Shown: positions 44,324 to 52,890, counted from the first letter of the stretch. The stretch is DNA of 64,000 bases from Lachnospiraceae bacterium (GCA_900757195.1 CAAEMZ010000010.1:49756-113755), one strand, 5' to 3'. The notes: generated by a model not told the origin, from the sequence alone. Program-made: numbers and translations.

Positions 44324-45720
44324 ATGGAAATGTTCAGCTTTTTCATTTTTTTATAAAGAAGACTCCGCTCAAGGCCGAGGTACCGGGCGGTATCTGTCAT
44401 GTTATGGCTGCATTTTTTCAGGCCGCTTCGGATCAGATCGGCTTCATACTGGCTGACCATGGCCCGGAGGCTGTCGTGGGGCTGCCCGGAGATGACGGGG
44501 ACGGGTTCGGAACCGGAAATTTTTGACGGCAGGTCGGACAGGCCGATCATCATCTGGTCGCTGGATATAAAGGCGCTGGAAATGACATTGTCCAGTTCGC
44601 GGACATTTCCCGGCCAGGTGTAATCCAGAAGCCGTCGGATGGCAGCGTCGGAAAAGAGAACATTGGTTTTAAATTTATGGTTCAGGGCTTCGAGAAACAT
44701 ATTGGCATAAAGCATGATATCGCCGGGATGTTCCCTGAGAGGAACCGTATCGATGGTGACAACGGCGAGCCGGTAATAGAGATCGGCACGGAAGGTGCCT
44801 TCTTCCATCATCTGCTGGAGATTTTTTCGGGTGGCGGCGATAATGCGTACATCGACAGGGATCGGTTTGGTACCGCCGATCTTTTCGATTTCGTGTTCCT
44901 GAAGCACACGCAGCAGTTTTACCTGGAGAGGCAGGGGAAGATCGCCAATTTCATCGAGAAACAGGGTGCCGTGGTTGGCAAGCTGGAATTTACCGATTTT
45001 ACCGCCCCTGCGTGCGCTGGTGAAGGCTCCTTCCTCATAACCAAACATTTCAGATTCCATGAGTTCCATCGGAATGGCGCCGCAATTGACGCAGACCAGA
45101 GGTTCGTTGGCCCGATGGCTTTCGATATGGATGGATTTGGCAATAAGTTCCTTGCCGGTGCCGGTTTCCCCGGTAATTAATACGGAAAAATCGGTTTTGG
45201 ATACCTTCAGTCCGAGCTGACGGAGCGCGTGGATTTTCGGGTCATTTCCCAGATATTTATCAAAACCACTGGTATGCATCATCTGGTTTTGATATTCGGC
45301 TTTATAGTAATCGTGTTCGGCTTTTAAGACTTCGTGGGCGATATCCAGAGAGCGTTCCTTAAATTTCATCTGGGCCATGGCGCCGATCAGCTGTTCATTT
45401 TCATCGAAAATGCAGAAACGATTGGCGATGGCATAGGTTTTTCGGGAAGCCTTGGTTTCGCTGGCAACATAGGGCTGCATATAAATACTTTCAGCATCAT
45501 CGCCCCGCTGGCGGCGGTTCATAACGTCATACATCGAAGTGGTGGAAATGATCTGTTCAATTGGCTTTCCAAGAATATTTTCCTTTTTTCGTCCGAGAAA
45601 ATCGCAGTATTTATCATTAATATCCGTGATAATACCTTCCGTATCGATGACGATGAAACCATCTTCGGATTTATCCATAAGTTCTTCAAAGATTAACTGA
45701 TAACGCTGTTGATCTGCCAT
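44308..45720 (-). CDS. PAS-domain sigma54-dependent activator (NtrC-type AAA+)
   Basis: 470-residue enhancer-binding protein. Residues 5-120 form a PAS sensor; an AAA+ domain follows (about 155-400) with Walker A GETGTGKELIA, the sigma54-contact loop as GAFTSA (variant of GAFTGA), Walker B LFLDEIGDL and the R-finger region RADLYYRLAV. The C-terminus is a Fis-type helix-turn-helix (DTARYLGLERSLLYKKMKKL). ATG 45720 follows GGAGGG at 5 bases. No receiver domain, so it senses a small ligand or redox state through PAS. It is divergent from the MaoC gene, which has a -24/-12 promoter and tandem repeats. Confidence 0.92.
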   Translation of the reverse strand: MADQQRYQLIFEELMDKSEDGFIVIDTEGIITDINDKYCDFLGRKKENILGKPIEQIISTTSMYDVMNRRQRGDDAESIYMQPYVASETKASRKTYAIANRFCIFDENEQLIGAMAQMKFKERSLDIAHEVLKAEHDYYKAEYQNQMMHTSGFDKYLGNDPKIHALRQLGLKVSKTDFSVLITGETGTGKELIAKSIHIESHRANEPLVCVNCGAIPMELMESEMFGYEEGAFTSARRGGKIGKFQLANHGTLFLDEIGDLPLPLQVKLLRVLQEHEIEKIGGTKPIPVDVRIIAATRKNLQQMMEEGTFRADLYYRLAVVTIDTVPLREHPGDIMLYANMFLEALNHKFKTNVLFSDAAIRRLLDYTWPGNVRELDNVISSAFISSDQMMIGLSDLPSKISGSEPVPVISGQPHDSLRAMVSQYEADLIRSGLKKCSHNMTDTARYLGLERSLLYKKMKKLNISIKKEI

Positions 45721-45796
45721 AATATCCCTCCGTTCGTTACTATCATACCATGAAAAGGATGAATGAATCAATGATGTTTTCTGAATTTTGCTGATA

Positions 45797-45833
45797 ATAG
45801 AAAAAATGACACGTTTATAGAAAAAGTGACACG
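45797..45833. promoter_or_regulatory. Tandem direct repeats, probable enhancer of the sigma54 activator
   Basis: ATAGAAAAAATGACACG (45797-45813) and ATAGAAAAAGTGACACG (45817-45833) differ at one base and have a 20-base period, about two helical turns. They lie 75-110 bases upstream of the -24 element, the usual distance for an enhancer-binding protein. Confidence 0.65.
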
Positions 45834-45907
45834 AAAAAATCCGGGATAAAAATAAAATATTAAGAGTTTTCCTTGAGTTTTAAACGTTTTTTCAGACATA
45901 TAAAAAA

Positions 45908-45922
45908 TGGAATGAAAATTGC
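45908..45922 (+). promoter_or_regulatory. Sigma54 (-24/-12) promoter of the MaoC gene
   Basis: TGG (45908-45910) and TTGC (45919-45922) place GG and GC exactly 10 bases apart, matching the sigma54 consensus TGGCAC-N5-TTGCA in its key positions. It lies 45 bases before the MaoC start. Confidence 0.7.
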
Positions 45923-45966
45923 TGTAATATTAGATAACAAGATATTGTGAGAAAGGAAGATGTGAC

Positions 45967-46851
45967 ATGGCAAAATTAAATTTAGAAGAATTACTGGTTG
46001 GCAAAAAAATGGAGCCGAGATACCTGGAGTATAACTGGCGGGACGTTGCTTTGTATGCCCTGGCTGTCGGCGCAAAAAAAGAAGATTTAATCTATACCTA
46101 TGAAAAATATCTGAAGGCCATTCCGACCTATGGAACCATTCCTTACTGGGGAACGATTAATGTCAAACCGTATCAGTGGATGCCGCTTCCGGCATCGATG
46201 CTGGCAGATGAAATCATTAAACCGACGGTAGCGTTTTTAAATATGGATCATGAGATTATTTTTTATCGTCCGATTGACCCGATTAAGGGAACTTTCCAGT
46301 ATCAGGATGTGATTACCGATGTTTATGACCGGGGCGAAGGCAAAGGCGCTGTCATTAAAACGAAAGTCGATGTTCGGGATGAAGCGGGAAATATGGTATG
46401 CACCAACTATTCGACAACCTTCTTCCATGAAGCCGGAGGCTTCGGCGGAAAACCGATGCCGAAAAATCCAATTGAGATTCCGGACAGAGCGCCGGATTAT
46501 GTGGTGGACGATTACATTTCTCCAATCCAGAACCTTCTGTATCGTCTGACCGGAGATACAAACCTGATTCACGTAGACCCGGATTATGCGAAAGATCATA
46601 AATTTGACCAGCCGATCATCCAGGGCTTATGTTCCTTTGGTTTTGCCTGCCGTATGGCCATCGGCGCCCTCTTCCCGGGCGAACCGGAACGTGTCACACG
46701 TATGGCCGCTCAGATGCGTAACATCCTTCTGCCGGATACACCGGTGGCGCTGCACCTGTGGAAAATGGATGAAGGAAAGGCGTATTTCCAGTTCGTGGAT
46801 ACAAAGAATAACCGTCCGGTGCTTGACCGCGGTGTTTTTGAGTGGAAGTAA
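45967..46851 (+). CDS. MaoC-like / hydratase-2-type double hot-dog enoyl-CoA hydratase
   Basis: 294-residue protein of two hot-dog halves. The N-terminal half (about 8-150) is the inactive-like part seen in eukaryotic-type hydratase 2 (MFE-2) proteins. The C-terminal half (165-294) has the hydratase-2 motif: NLLYRLTGDTNLIHVDPDYA with the catalytic Asp and His, then QPIIQGLCSFG. Likely R-specific hydration of enoyl-CoA or dehydration of the hydroxyacyl-CoA. ATG follows GAAAGGAAG. Sigma54 promoter and divergent PAS activator suggest substrate-induced expression. The pathway partners (dehydrogenase, thiolase, CoA ligase) are not in the window. Confidence 0.85.
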   Translation: MAKLNLEELLVGKKMEPRYLEYNWRDVALYALAVGAKKEDLIYTYEKYLKAIPTYGTIPYWGTINVKPYQWMPLPASMLADEIIKPTVAFLNMDHEIIFYRPIDPIKGTFQYQDVITDVYDRGEGKGAVIKTKVDVRDEAGNMVCTNYSTTFFHEAGGFGGKPMPKNPIEIPDRAPDYVVDDYISPIQNLLYRLTGDTNLIHVDPDYAKDHKFDQPIIQGLCSFGFACRMAIGALFPGEPERVTRMAAQMRNILLPDTPVALHLWKMDEGKAYFQFVDTKNNRPVLDRGVFEWK

Positions 46852-46904
46852 AATTTTTGTCGGATGAGATTTGACATGGCAGATGTATGAAATATGAATG
46901 ATTT

Positions 46905-46943
46905 AAAGCAGTACCAGAACGGGGGGTTTTGGTGCTGCTTTTT
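46905..46943 (+). terminator. Terminator after the MaoC gene
   Basis: AAAGCAGTACCAGAAC pairs with GTTTTGGTGCTGCTTT (46905-46941, with G-T pairs and one mismatch) around a GGGGG loop and leads into TTTTTCG. Confidence 0.7.
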
Positions 46944-46978
46944 CGATAATTTGAGATTTTAGCGTGTATATTATTTGA

Positions 46979-47410
46979 TTAATTTTTTGTTTTTTCTATC
47001 TTCTTTATTTTAGTATGTTTTCTTGAGTATGACTTAACTATGCAATAGCATATTGCAAATATAAATGGAAATTTATAAAGCATATTATAAATAAAATGTA
47101 ACCATCCATCATTTATTGAAATCAATTTATAAAACTCAGGAAATAAATAACGAAGCAATATTTTTTCTGTAATAATGGCAACTAAAATAATTATCAATAA
47201 TTGTTTATAAGCTATGTCCTGTATTCTAATCTCAGTTAAATTTTTTTTGAGTATTATTCGGCAAAACCAAAAGCCTGCATATGCAATTAAAATTCCGGTT
47301 ACTATTTGAAATATTATATTATCCGATTTATAAAACCATACTAAAATAAATCGTGCAATAATTGCAACAATATATATTTGAATTGTCATAATCAAAGTCT
47401 TTTTAATCAT
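46979..47410 (-). CDS. Small AT-rich membrane protein, unknown function
   Basis: 143-residue membrane protein with about four hydrophobic helices and a Lys-rich tail (KHTKIKKIEKTKN). ATG 47410 follows GGGA at a fair distance; an upstream TTG at 47443 has none. Codon use and base composition are far more AT-rich than the genes on either side, which suggests recent gain. It follows 47528-47872 on the same strand, 117 bases apart, and both are divergent from the LytTR/GHKL pair. No family recognised. Confidence 0.6.
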   Translation of the reverse strand: MIKKTLIMTIQIYIVAIIARFILVWFYKSDNIIFQIVTGILIAYAGFWFCRIILKKNLTEIRIQDIAYKQLLIIILVAIITEKILLRYLFPEFYKLISINDGWLHFIYNMLYKFPFIFAICYCIVKSYSRKHTKIKKIEKTKN

Positions 47411-47527
47411 AATTTTTTTCCCACGTTTTTTATTAATAATCAATTTAATAGTTTTATGTATAGGAATGTAGACAAGGGAAGATACAAATAATGATCTAAG
47501 GTTCTTGCGGTGTTGTTTAAAAGATCA

Positions 47528-47872
47528 TTATAGTTTCCAATAAAGCAGTATCAATAATAAGATAACTGAAAATGTAATTATGAAAGTTCCAGAATTTATC
47601 AGATTATGAATCATTTTGGGGTTGTGTTTATCCTTTCGGTATTGGATAAATGGTGAACAAAAATACATCAAATTCATTATTAATAAACCTAAAATCAATG
47701 CATTTGTGAAATTAATATAATTCCACTTAATTAGTAGGGAATAGGCAGTAGCAATAGGAACGAACAATAATTTTTCTAAAAGCTTCACATTTTCAACGCT
47801 GGATTTTAAGTTTGCAAAACATATAAACACAAGGAATATAAAAATAACTATAAAAGGTAAAATCATTAACAT
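47528..47872 (-). CDS. Small AT-rich membrane protein, unknown function
   Basis: 114-residue membrane protein with three to four hydrophobic helices and almost no soluble part. ATG 47872 follows AAGGAG at 7 bases. Very AT-rich, like its downstream partner. Head-to-head with the Agr-like regulator across 188 bases, so it is a natural target of that pair. It could be an immunity or export component, but no motif supports this. The region 47873-48060 holds a TATAAT at 48021-48026 for the regulator and no other motif I can name. Confidence 0.6.
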   Translation of the reverse strand: MLMILPFIVIFIFLVFICFANLKSSVENVKLLEKLLFVPIATAYSLLIKWNYINFTNALILGLLIMNLMYFCSPFIQYRKDKHNPKMIHNLINSGTFIITFSVILLLILLYWKL

Positions 47873-48060
47873 ATAATCTCCTTATCATTTGTTAAATTCA
47901 CTATACTATGAATTCTAATAAATGTGATTAATATGACCTTTAATCCCGAAATAGTGACCACGAATTCTTGAGTAATGAGAAAATAATGGAAGAATAGTGT
48001 AAATGAACGTGAAATTATTGTATAATATATAAAATATTAAATATTTAGAGGGGAATATTT

Positions 48061-48798
48061 ATGTATAAAATTGCGGTTTGCGATGATGACGAAATTATTA
48101 TCCAAAATCTTCATAAACTTTGCCAAAACTATGAGGATGTACATAATACGAAATTAATCTTGTCCGAGTATACCAATCCGAATAAATTAATTTCTGATCT
48201 GGAAGATGGTAAAAAATTTGACATATTTTTCATTGATATAGAAATGCCGCAGATGAATGGACTGGATGTTATACGAATAATTAAATCCCTTTATCCGGAG
48301 GGATTAGTGATTGTTTTTACATCCTATGCGCATTATGCTATTGAGGCGATTGAGTTGGAAATCTTTCGATATATGGTGAAAAATAAACTCCGGGATAATT
48401 TTGATGCATATTTGACAGCAGCCATTAATCGTTTAAGCATTTGGGAAGAGGAAAGCTATTATATTAACTCACCCCGTAAGAAAACCAGGATTTTTTGCAG
48501 AGATATTATATATTGTTATAAAGATAAGAAGACAAAAAATACTGTGTTTGTGACCAGGGCAGGAGAGATCAGAGAAAGGCGATCCCTGAAGTATGTATGG
48601 AATGATTTGAAACGGACTTCAGACGCATTTGTGATTGCTGAAAGAGGATGCCTGGTGAATATGTTCTATGTCGTGGGAATTTCTAAAAATCAATTGCTTC
48701 TGGAAAATAATATAGAGGTTACGATCGGTGTTACCTGTATGGAGAATTTAAAAAATGAACTGAAACGGTTTTGGAGAAAACGGATATGGCCGGATTAA
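48061..48798 (+). CDS. AgrA-like LytTR response regulator (second copy)
   Basis: 245-residue regulator. Acidic pocket CDDDE, Asp59 in FIDIEMPQMNG, then VFTSYAHYAIEAIE. LytTR domain over about residues 140-240 with VIAERGCLVNMFYVVGI. Paralogous in layout and length to the regulator at 3257. ATG follows AGAGGGG. Overlaps its kinase gene by 13 bases. AT-rich like the divergent membrane genes. Confidence 0.9.
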   Translation: MYKIAVCDDDEIIIQNLHKLCQNYEDVHNTKLILSEYTNPNKLISDLEDGKKFDIFFIDIEMPQMNGLDVIRIIKSLYPEGLVIVFTSYAHYAIEAIELEIFRYMVKNKLRDNFDAYLTAAINRLSIWEEESYYINSPRKKTRIFCRDIIYCYKDKKTKNTVFVTRAGEIRERRSLKYVWNDLKRTSDAFVIAERGCLVNMFYVVGISKNQLLLENNIEVTIGVTCMENLKNELKRFWRKRIWPD

Positions 48799-50057
48799 TT
48801 ATCGAGGGATGTGCGACTTTCGTTGAATACTTAGGAGCATTAAACTTCATAGGACACAAACTTAATAAAAAAAACATCAGGGAAATGATATTTTTTGTTT
48901 TGCCAATTATTTTTTTAACGGTTGGTTCTAATGTATCAGATATTGTTTCTTTAAATGCAATTCTTTTGTATTTTATATTTTGTTTCGTTTTTATATTCAT
49001 AGTTTATCGGGATGTATGGCTGGAAAAAATATTTATGGCAGCTATTTATTTCTTTATGATTATTTTTTGCGATTATTTTTGTGCAGCGATTAGTGGAATA
49101 TTTATTGAACAGGGAAATTATATGGAAGTGCTGTCTGAAATGGGGTCACCGGAACGTACAGTTTTTTTGATGTTTGATAAGGCAGTATTGATTATAGTGT
49201 CTGTATGGGTTCGGCATTTCATTAAAAAATATGTGCCTTTAAATAAATTTCAGTATTTGATTGCTGCAGGTGTCATGGGAACTGCCCTGGTTTATGTTAC
49301 ATATAATTTCTCGCATATGTTAGCATTGCTTGGATGGAGCTTGTATCTTCTTTTTGTTATTATTTTCATGGCAATATTCGGACTTTATACGAATTGGAAG
49401 GAAGCAGAAAAGAGCAGGGAGCTGGCTTATTTACAGAGTAAATCCTATATTAATTACTATGAAACGCTGCTTTCGTTACAAAATGAAAAGAATCGGCTGA
49501 TTCACGATATGAAATATCAGCATATGCAAGTTATACAGATGCTGGATGAAAAGAAATACGATGAATGTCGGGAATATCTTTTTAAAATTTCGGATGTGTT
49601 AGAAAAGAAGGAATATACGCAATATACAGGAAATCCATATATAGATTTTATCCTCAATTACAAGAATAGTGAGACTTCTAAAAAGGGGATAAAATTTGAT
49701 ATAAATGCGGATTTCATTGGACGCTTGGAAGTGTTTGAGCAACAGGATATTAATATTATTTTTGGTAATCTTTTAGATAATGCCATTGAAGCAACAGAGG
49801 TATTAGAAGAGTCAGAACGATGGATCGATGTTGAACTTGCGAGGGTAAATCAAATGTTGCTGATTACTATAAAAAATAGTAGTGGTTATAGGCCGAAAAT
49901 GCGTAAGGGAACGATTATTTCTTCAAAAAAAGACAATACGTTTATCCATGGAATCGGTTTGAAAAATGTTGAAAAATCTGTATTAAAATATAACGGTATC
50001 TTTGAAGTTGGATGTGAGAATAATATTTTTGAAGTTAAAATAGTAATTTTTTTGTAG
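48786..50057 (+). CDS. AgrC-like GHKL sensor histidine kinase (second copy)
   Basis: 423-residue kinase. About six membrane helices in residues 1-205, phosphoacceptor region KNRLIHDMKYQHMQVIQ, N box GNLLDNAIEATEVL and late GIGLKNVEKSV. ATG 48786 is chosen for TGGAG at 9 bases; TTG 48771 possible. No agrB or precursor gene is adjacent. Same architecture as the kinase at 3970, so the window holds two separate peptide-sensing-type pairs. Confidence 0.9.
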   Translation: MAGLIIEGCATFVEYLGALNFIGHKLNKKNIREMIFFVLPIIFLTVGSNVSDIVSLNAILLYFIFCFVFIFIVYRDVWLEKIFMAAIYFFMIIFCDYFCAAISGIFIEQGNYMEVLSEMGSPERTVFLMFDKAVLIIVSVWVRHFIKKYVPLNKFQYLIAAGVMGTALVYVTYNFSHMLALLGWSLYLLFVIIFMAIFGLYTNWKEAEKSRELAYLQSKSYINYYETLLSLQNEKNRLIHDMKYQHMQVIQMLDEKKYDECREYLFKISDVLEKKEYTQYTGNPYIDFILNYKNSETSKKGIKFDINADFIGRLEVFEQQDINIIFGNLLDNAIEATEVLEESERWIDVELARVNQMLLITIKNSSGYRPKMRKGTIISSKKDNTFIHGIGLKNVEKSVLKYNGIFEVGCENNIFEVKIVIFL

Positions 50058-50125
50058 TTTTACCCAGCGCTGAATGAATTGAAACGGATTTTATTTCATG
50101 CTAAAATAGAGCTGATAAAATGTTT

Positions 50126-50160
50126 AAAAGGCGGGTGCCTGAGCAGATACCTGCCTTTTG
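50126..50160 (+). terminator. Terminator after the second GHKL kinase
   Basis: AAAAGGCGGGT / ACCTGCCTTTT (50126-50159, one G-T pair) with a 12-base loop, followed by GTG. It separates the AT-rich block from hemW. Confidence 0.7.
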
Positions 50161-50193
50161 TGTAACATAAAAGAGATATTGGATGGTAAAAGT

Positions 50194-51384
50194 ATGAAAC
50201 GAGAAGCTTTAGAAATATATATACACATTCCTTTTTGTGTAAAGAAATGTGACTATTGTGACTTTTTATCCTATGGCATTGGGGATAAGTGTCTGGAAGA
50301 GGCACACTGTCCGTCAAGCCGGCAGCAGCCGGTCCCGGAGGATTATGTGGACAGGCTCTGCAAAGAGATGGCATGGTACGGAAAATCTGAATCCTTCCGG
50401 CAGCGTCCGGTGACTTCTGTATTTATCGGCGGCGGTACGCCGAGCCTTTTGTCAGAGACGCAGATATTTAAGCTGATGGCGGCGCTCCGGGATTGCTTTT
50501 TTATTCCGGGGGGCGCTGAGATTACGATGGAAGCCAATCCGGGGACGCTGACGCCGGGAAAATTAAAAAAAATGCATGACTGCGGCATTAACCGCCTGAG
50601 TATCGGACTTCAGTCAACTTCGGATAAAGAGCTGAAGGCGCTTGGCCGGATTCACAGCTACGGCGCTTTTCTCCAGAGCTTTAAATGGGCCAGGGAGGCC
50701 GGCTTTGATAATATCAACGTGGATGTTATGACAGCCCTTCCGGGACAGACAGTGGCATCCTGCCGAAAGACTTTAGAACAGGTGATGGCATTAAAACCGG
50801 AGCATATTTCAGCATATAGTCTGATTATCGAACCGGGAACACCCTTTGAAACGCTGGACAGTGAAGGAAAGCTGGAACTTCCGGGAGAGGATGCGGAGCG
50901 GGAGATGTATCATCTGACCGGGGAATTGCTGGAAAAAAATGGTTATGGACGATATGAAATATCGAATTATGCCAGAGAAGGCTATGCGTGCCGTCATAAT
51001 ATCGGCTATTGGGAAAGAAAAGACTATATCGGCCTGGGACCTGGCGGGGCCAGTCTTATCGGCAATCACCGTTTTACAAATCCAACGGATTTAATGGTTT
51101 ATATGCGAGGCGGATTCGGCGGGGAAGGCTGGTACAGTGATGAAGAAATTCTGGATCGGAAAGCGGCGATGGAAGAATTTATGTTTTTAGGGCTGCGCAT
51201 GGTCCGGGGCATTTCCGAAAAGAACTTTTATGAAGATTTTGGTGAAAAAATCATGGATGTCTATGGCAGCGTTATTCTTGAAAATCAGGAAAAGGGCCTG
51301 CTGGACCGGAAAAACGGCCGGATCTGTCTGACAGAGCAGGGGCTTGATGTGGCAAATATCGTTATGGCGGATTTTTTATTTTGA
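50194..51384 (+). CDS. hemW: Radical SAM heme chaperone HemW (HemN-like)
   Basis: 396-residue radical SAM protein. The iron-sulfur motif is CVKKCDYC in IHIPFCVKKCDYCDF (about residues 8-22), followed by GGGTPSLL, EANPGTL and NRLSIGLQS. The C-terminal HemN domain is present. Because it lies after lepA and has the short HemW form, heme chaperone activity is more likely than coproporphyrinogen oxidation. ATG 50194 follows GGATGG. An insertion after the cluster (about 25-45, with two more Cys) is not typical. Confidence 0.9.
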   Translation: MKREALEIYIHIPFCVKKCDYCDFLSYGIGDKCLEEAHCPSSRQQPVPEDYVDRLCKEMAWYGKSESFRQRPVTSVFIGGGTPSLLSETQIFKLMAALRDCFFIPGGAEITMEANPGTLTPGKLKKMHDCGINRLSIGLQSTSDKELKALGRIHSYGAFLQSFKWAREAGFDNINVDVMTALPGQTVASCRKTLEQVMALKPEHISAYSLIIEPGTPFETLDSEGKLELPGEDAEREMYHLTGELLEKNGYGRYEISNYAREGYACRHNIGYWERKDYIGLGPGGASLIGNHRFTNPTDLMVYMRGGFGGEGWYSDEEILDRKAAMEEFMFLGLRMVRGISEKNFYEDFGEKIMDVYGSVILENQEKGLLDRKNGRICLTEQGLDVANIVMADFLF

Positions 51385-51400
51385 AGGCAGGTGAATACGA

Positions 51401-51946
51401 ATGATCGAAGTGAACGGGCTGCAGTTGATTCCGGCGGATATGTCGCTGGCGGAAGAGGCTGCGGATTACTATAGGAGAAACAGAGAATTTTTAAAAGAGT
51501 TTGAACCGGAGCATGGGGAAGAATTTTATACGGCGTATGGGCAGAAGATGGGCCTTATTGCTGAAGAAATAGCGATGAAGCGGGGGAATATCTGTCGGTT
51601 TTATATCCGTCATAAGGACATGCCGGGAAAAATTATCGGAGTTATCAGCCTGAGCGATATTACTATGGGATTTTTTTGTTCCGCTTTTCTTGGTTATAAA
51701 CTGGATGAAACCTGCATCAACCGGGGATATATGACAGAACTTATTTCATGGATGGTAACGTACGGCTTTGAAACACTGCATCTGCACCGCATTGAGGCGA
51801 GTGTTATGCCGAAAAATGAACGGTCGCTGCGGGTCCTCGAGAAAAATGGTTTTGAAAGGGAAGGGCTGGCAAAAAAATATTTAAGAATCAACGGCGTATG
51901 GGAAGACCATATCCATATGGTGAAAATTAATGATGCCATGCATTAA
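51401..51946 (+). CDS. GNAT-family N-acetyltransferase (RimJ/RimL type)
   Basis: 181-residue acetyltransferase. Acetyl-CoA loop INRGYMTEL (about 109-117) and the final strand region HRIEASVMPKNERSLRVLEKNGFEREG fit the RimJ/RimL subgroup that acetylates protein N-termini or small amines. ATG follows GGCAGGTGAA, 16 bases after hemW. Substrate unknown. Confidence 0.85.
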   Translation: MIEVNGLQLIPADMSLAEEAADYYRRNREFLKEFEPEHGEEFYTAYGQKMGLIAEEIAMKRGNICRFYIRHKDMPGKIIGVISLSDITMGFFCSAFLGYKLDETCINRGYMTELISWMVTYGFETLHLHRIEASVMPKNERSLRVLEKNGFEREGLAKKYLRINGVWEDHIHMVKINDAMH

Positions 51947-51977
51947 AATAATAGCGGGGTGACAAAGGAGGAAAATG

Positions 51978-52622
51978 ATGAAAAAAATCATGGGAATGGC
52001 GGCGGTACTGGTGTTGATGCTTGTACTCCCTGCCTGTGGAAACGCTGAAAAAGAAGTGAAGGCTTCGGAAAAAGTTCAGACCGAAGAAGCGCAGACCGAA
52101 GAAGCGCAGACCAAAGAAGTGCAGACCAAAGAAGCGCAGACCGGAGAGACAGATTCAGACCGTGATGGCGGTGCCAATACGTATACGAAAGACTTTGGCA
52201 GTTATGAATTGCCGGAAGGCTGGGTGGAGAGCCGGGAACATTCGAATGACAGCCAGTTTTTCTATGTCCTGGAGGGGCATGAAAGGGATGAAATGCCGGA
52301 TAATGTTGCGGTGACTACAGGCAGCAATCCCTATGCGGAAGAAGAACATGAAAAATTCCGGGATGCGATTATGGCTCAGATTACAGAGCAGATCAGCGGG
52401 TATGAAGGGATTGAACTGACCGGGAACGGAAGCTACACGGCGCAGAATTATATTGTGTACACGTTTACTGTAAAAGAATCAGATCCGGCAGTAACAACAA
52501 CGCAGTATTATATTGTCAGCGACCATGCCTATTGTCTTGTACATGAAACGAATTTTACCGGAAATCCGGAAGCAGATGATGCGGCGAAACGCATTGTGGA
52601 CAGTTTTATCTGGAGCAGATAA
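51978..52622 (+). CDS. Lipoprotein with short tandem repeats
   Basis: 214-residue lipoprotein; signal ends LVLPAC with Cys20. A linker of five pentapeptide repeats (QTEEA, QTEEA, QTKEV, QTKEA, QTGET) spans about residues 34-58. The C-terminal domain (70-214) begins SYELPEGWVESREHS and resembles small PsbP/DUF1795-type beta domains (weak). ATG 51978 follows AAGGAGG at 6 bases. 31 bases after the acetyltransferase gene, perhaps co-transcribed. Function unknown. Confidence 0.75.
   Translation: MKKIMGMAAVLVLMLVLPACGNAEKEVKASEKVQTEEAQTEEAQTKEVQTKEAQTGETDSDRDGGANTYTKDFGSYELPEGWVESREHSNDSQFFYVLEGHERDEMPDNVAVTTGSNPYAEEEHEKFRDAIMAQITEQISGYEGIELTGNGSYTAQNYIVYTFTVKESDPAVTTTQYYIVSDHAYCLVHETNFTGNPEADDAAKRIVDSFIWSR
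52077..52151 (+). repeat. Five 15-base tandem repeats in a lipoprotein linker
   Basis: Units of the form CAGACCGAAGAAGCG, five copies, in frame. Units 1-2 are nearly identical and 3-4 share a GAA to AAA change. A length-variable site by slippage is expected. Confidence 0.9.
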
Positions 52623-52718
52623 AAAAATGACAATGCATGAAAAATGCATATATACGGATTCTTTTGCATAAAAATATCATATTTCGTGAAATATCTAGTA
52701 TTTTCCATGAAAAAGGCA

Positions 52719-52747
52719 TTGACAGAAGAACTTACAAAAAATATAAT
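52719..52747 (+). promoter_or_regulatory. Consensus promoter of the peptide transport operon
   Basis: Perfect TTGACA (52719-52724) and TATAAT (52742-52747) with 17 bases between, 145 bases before the binding-protein start. The long leader (52748-52890) is AT-rich, with AAATTTAATAATTT-like stretches that could bind a nutrient repressor such as CodY (speculative). Upstream, 52623-52718, direct ATGCAT repeats are seen. Confidence 0.85.
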
Positions 52748-52890
52748 ATTCATAGGCTGTTATTTGGTAAAATTTAATAATTTAAGTAATTAAAGCGTTA
52801 AAAACTTAAAGCTTTAATGTTTGTAAAAAGTAAAATTTCACTAAATATAACCGGCAAAAATATTCAAAAGCTACAAAAGGAGAGAGAGCT

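Noticed and set aside
47910..47968. Two GAATTCT copies 52 bases apart before the second LytTR regulator
   Set aside because: Spacing and sequence do not match LytTR operators, and such AT-rich repeats arise easily by chance here.
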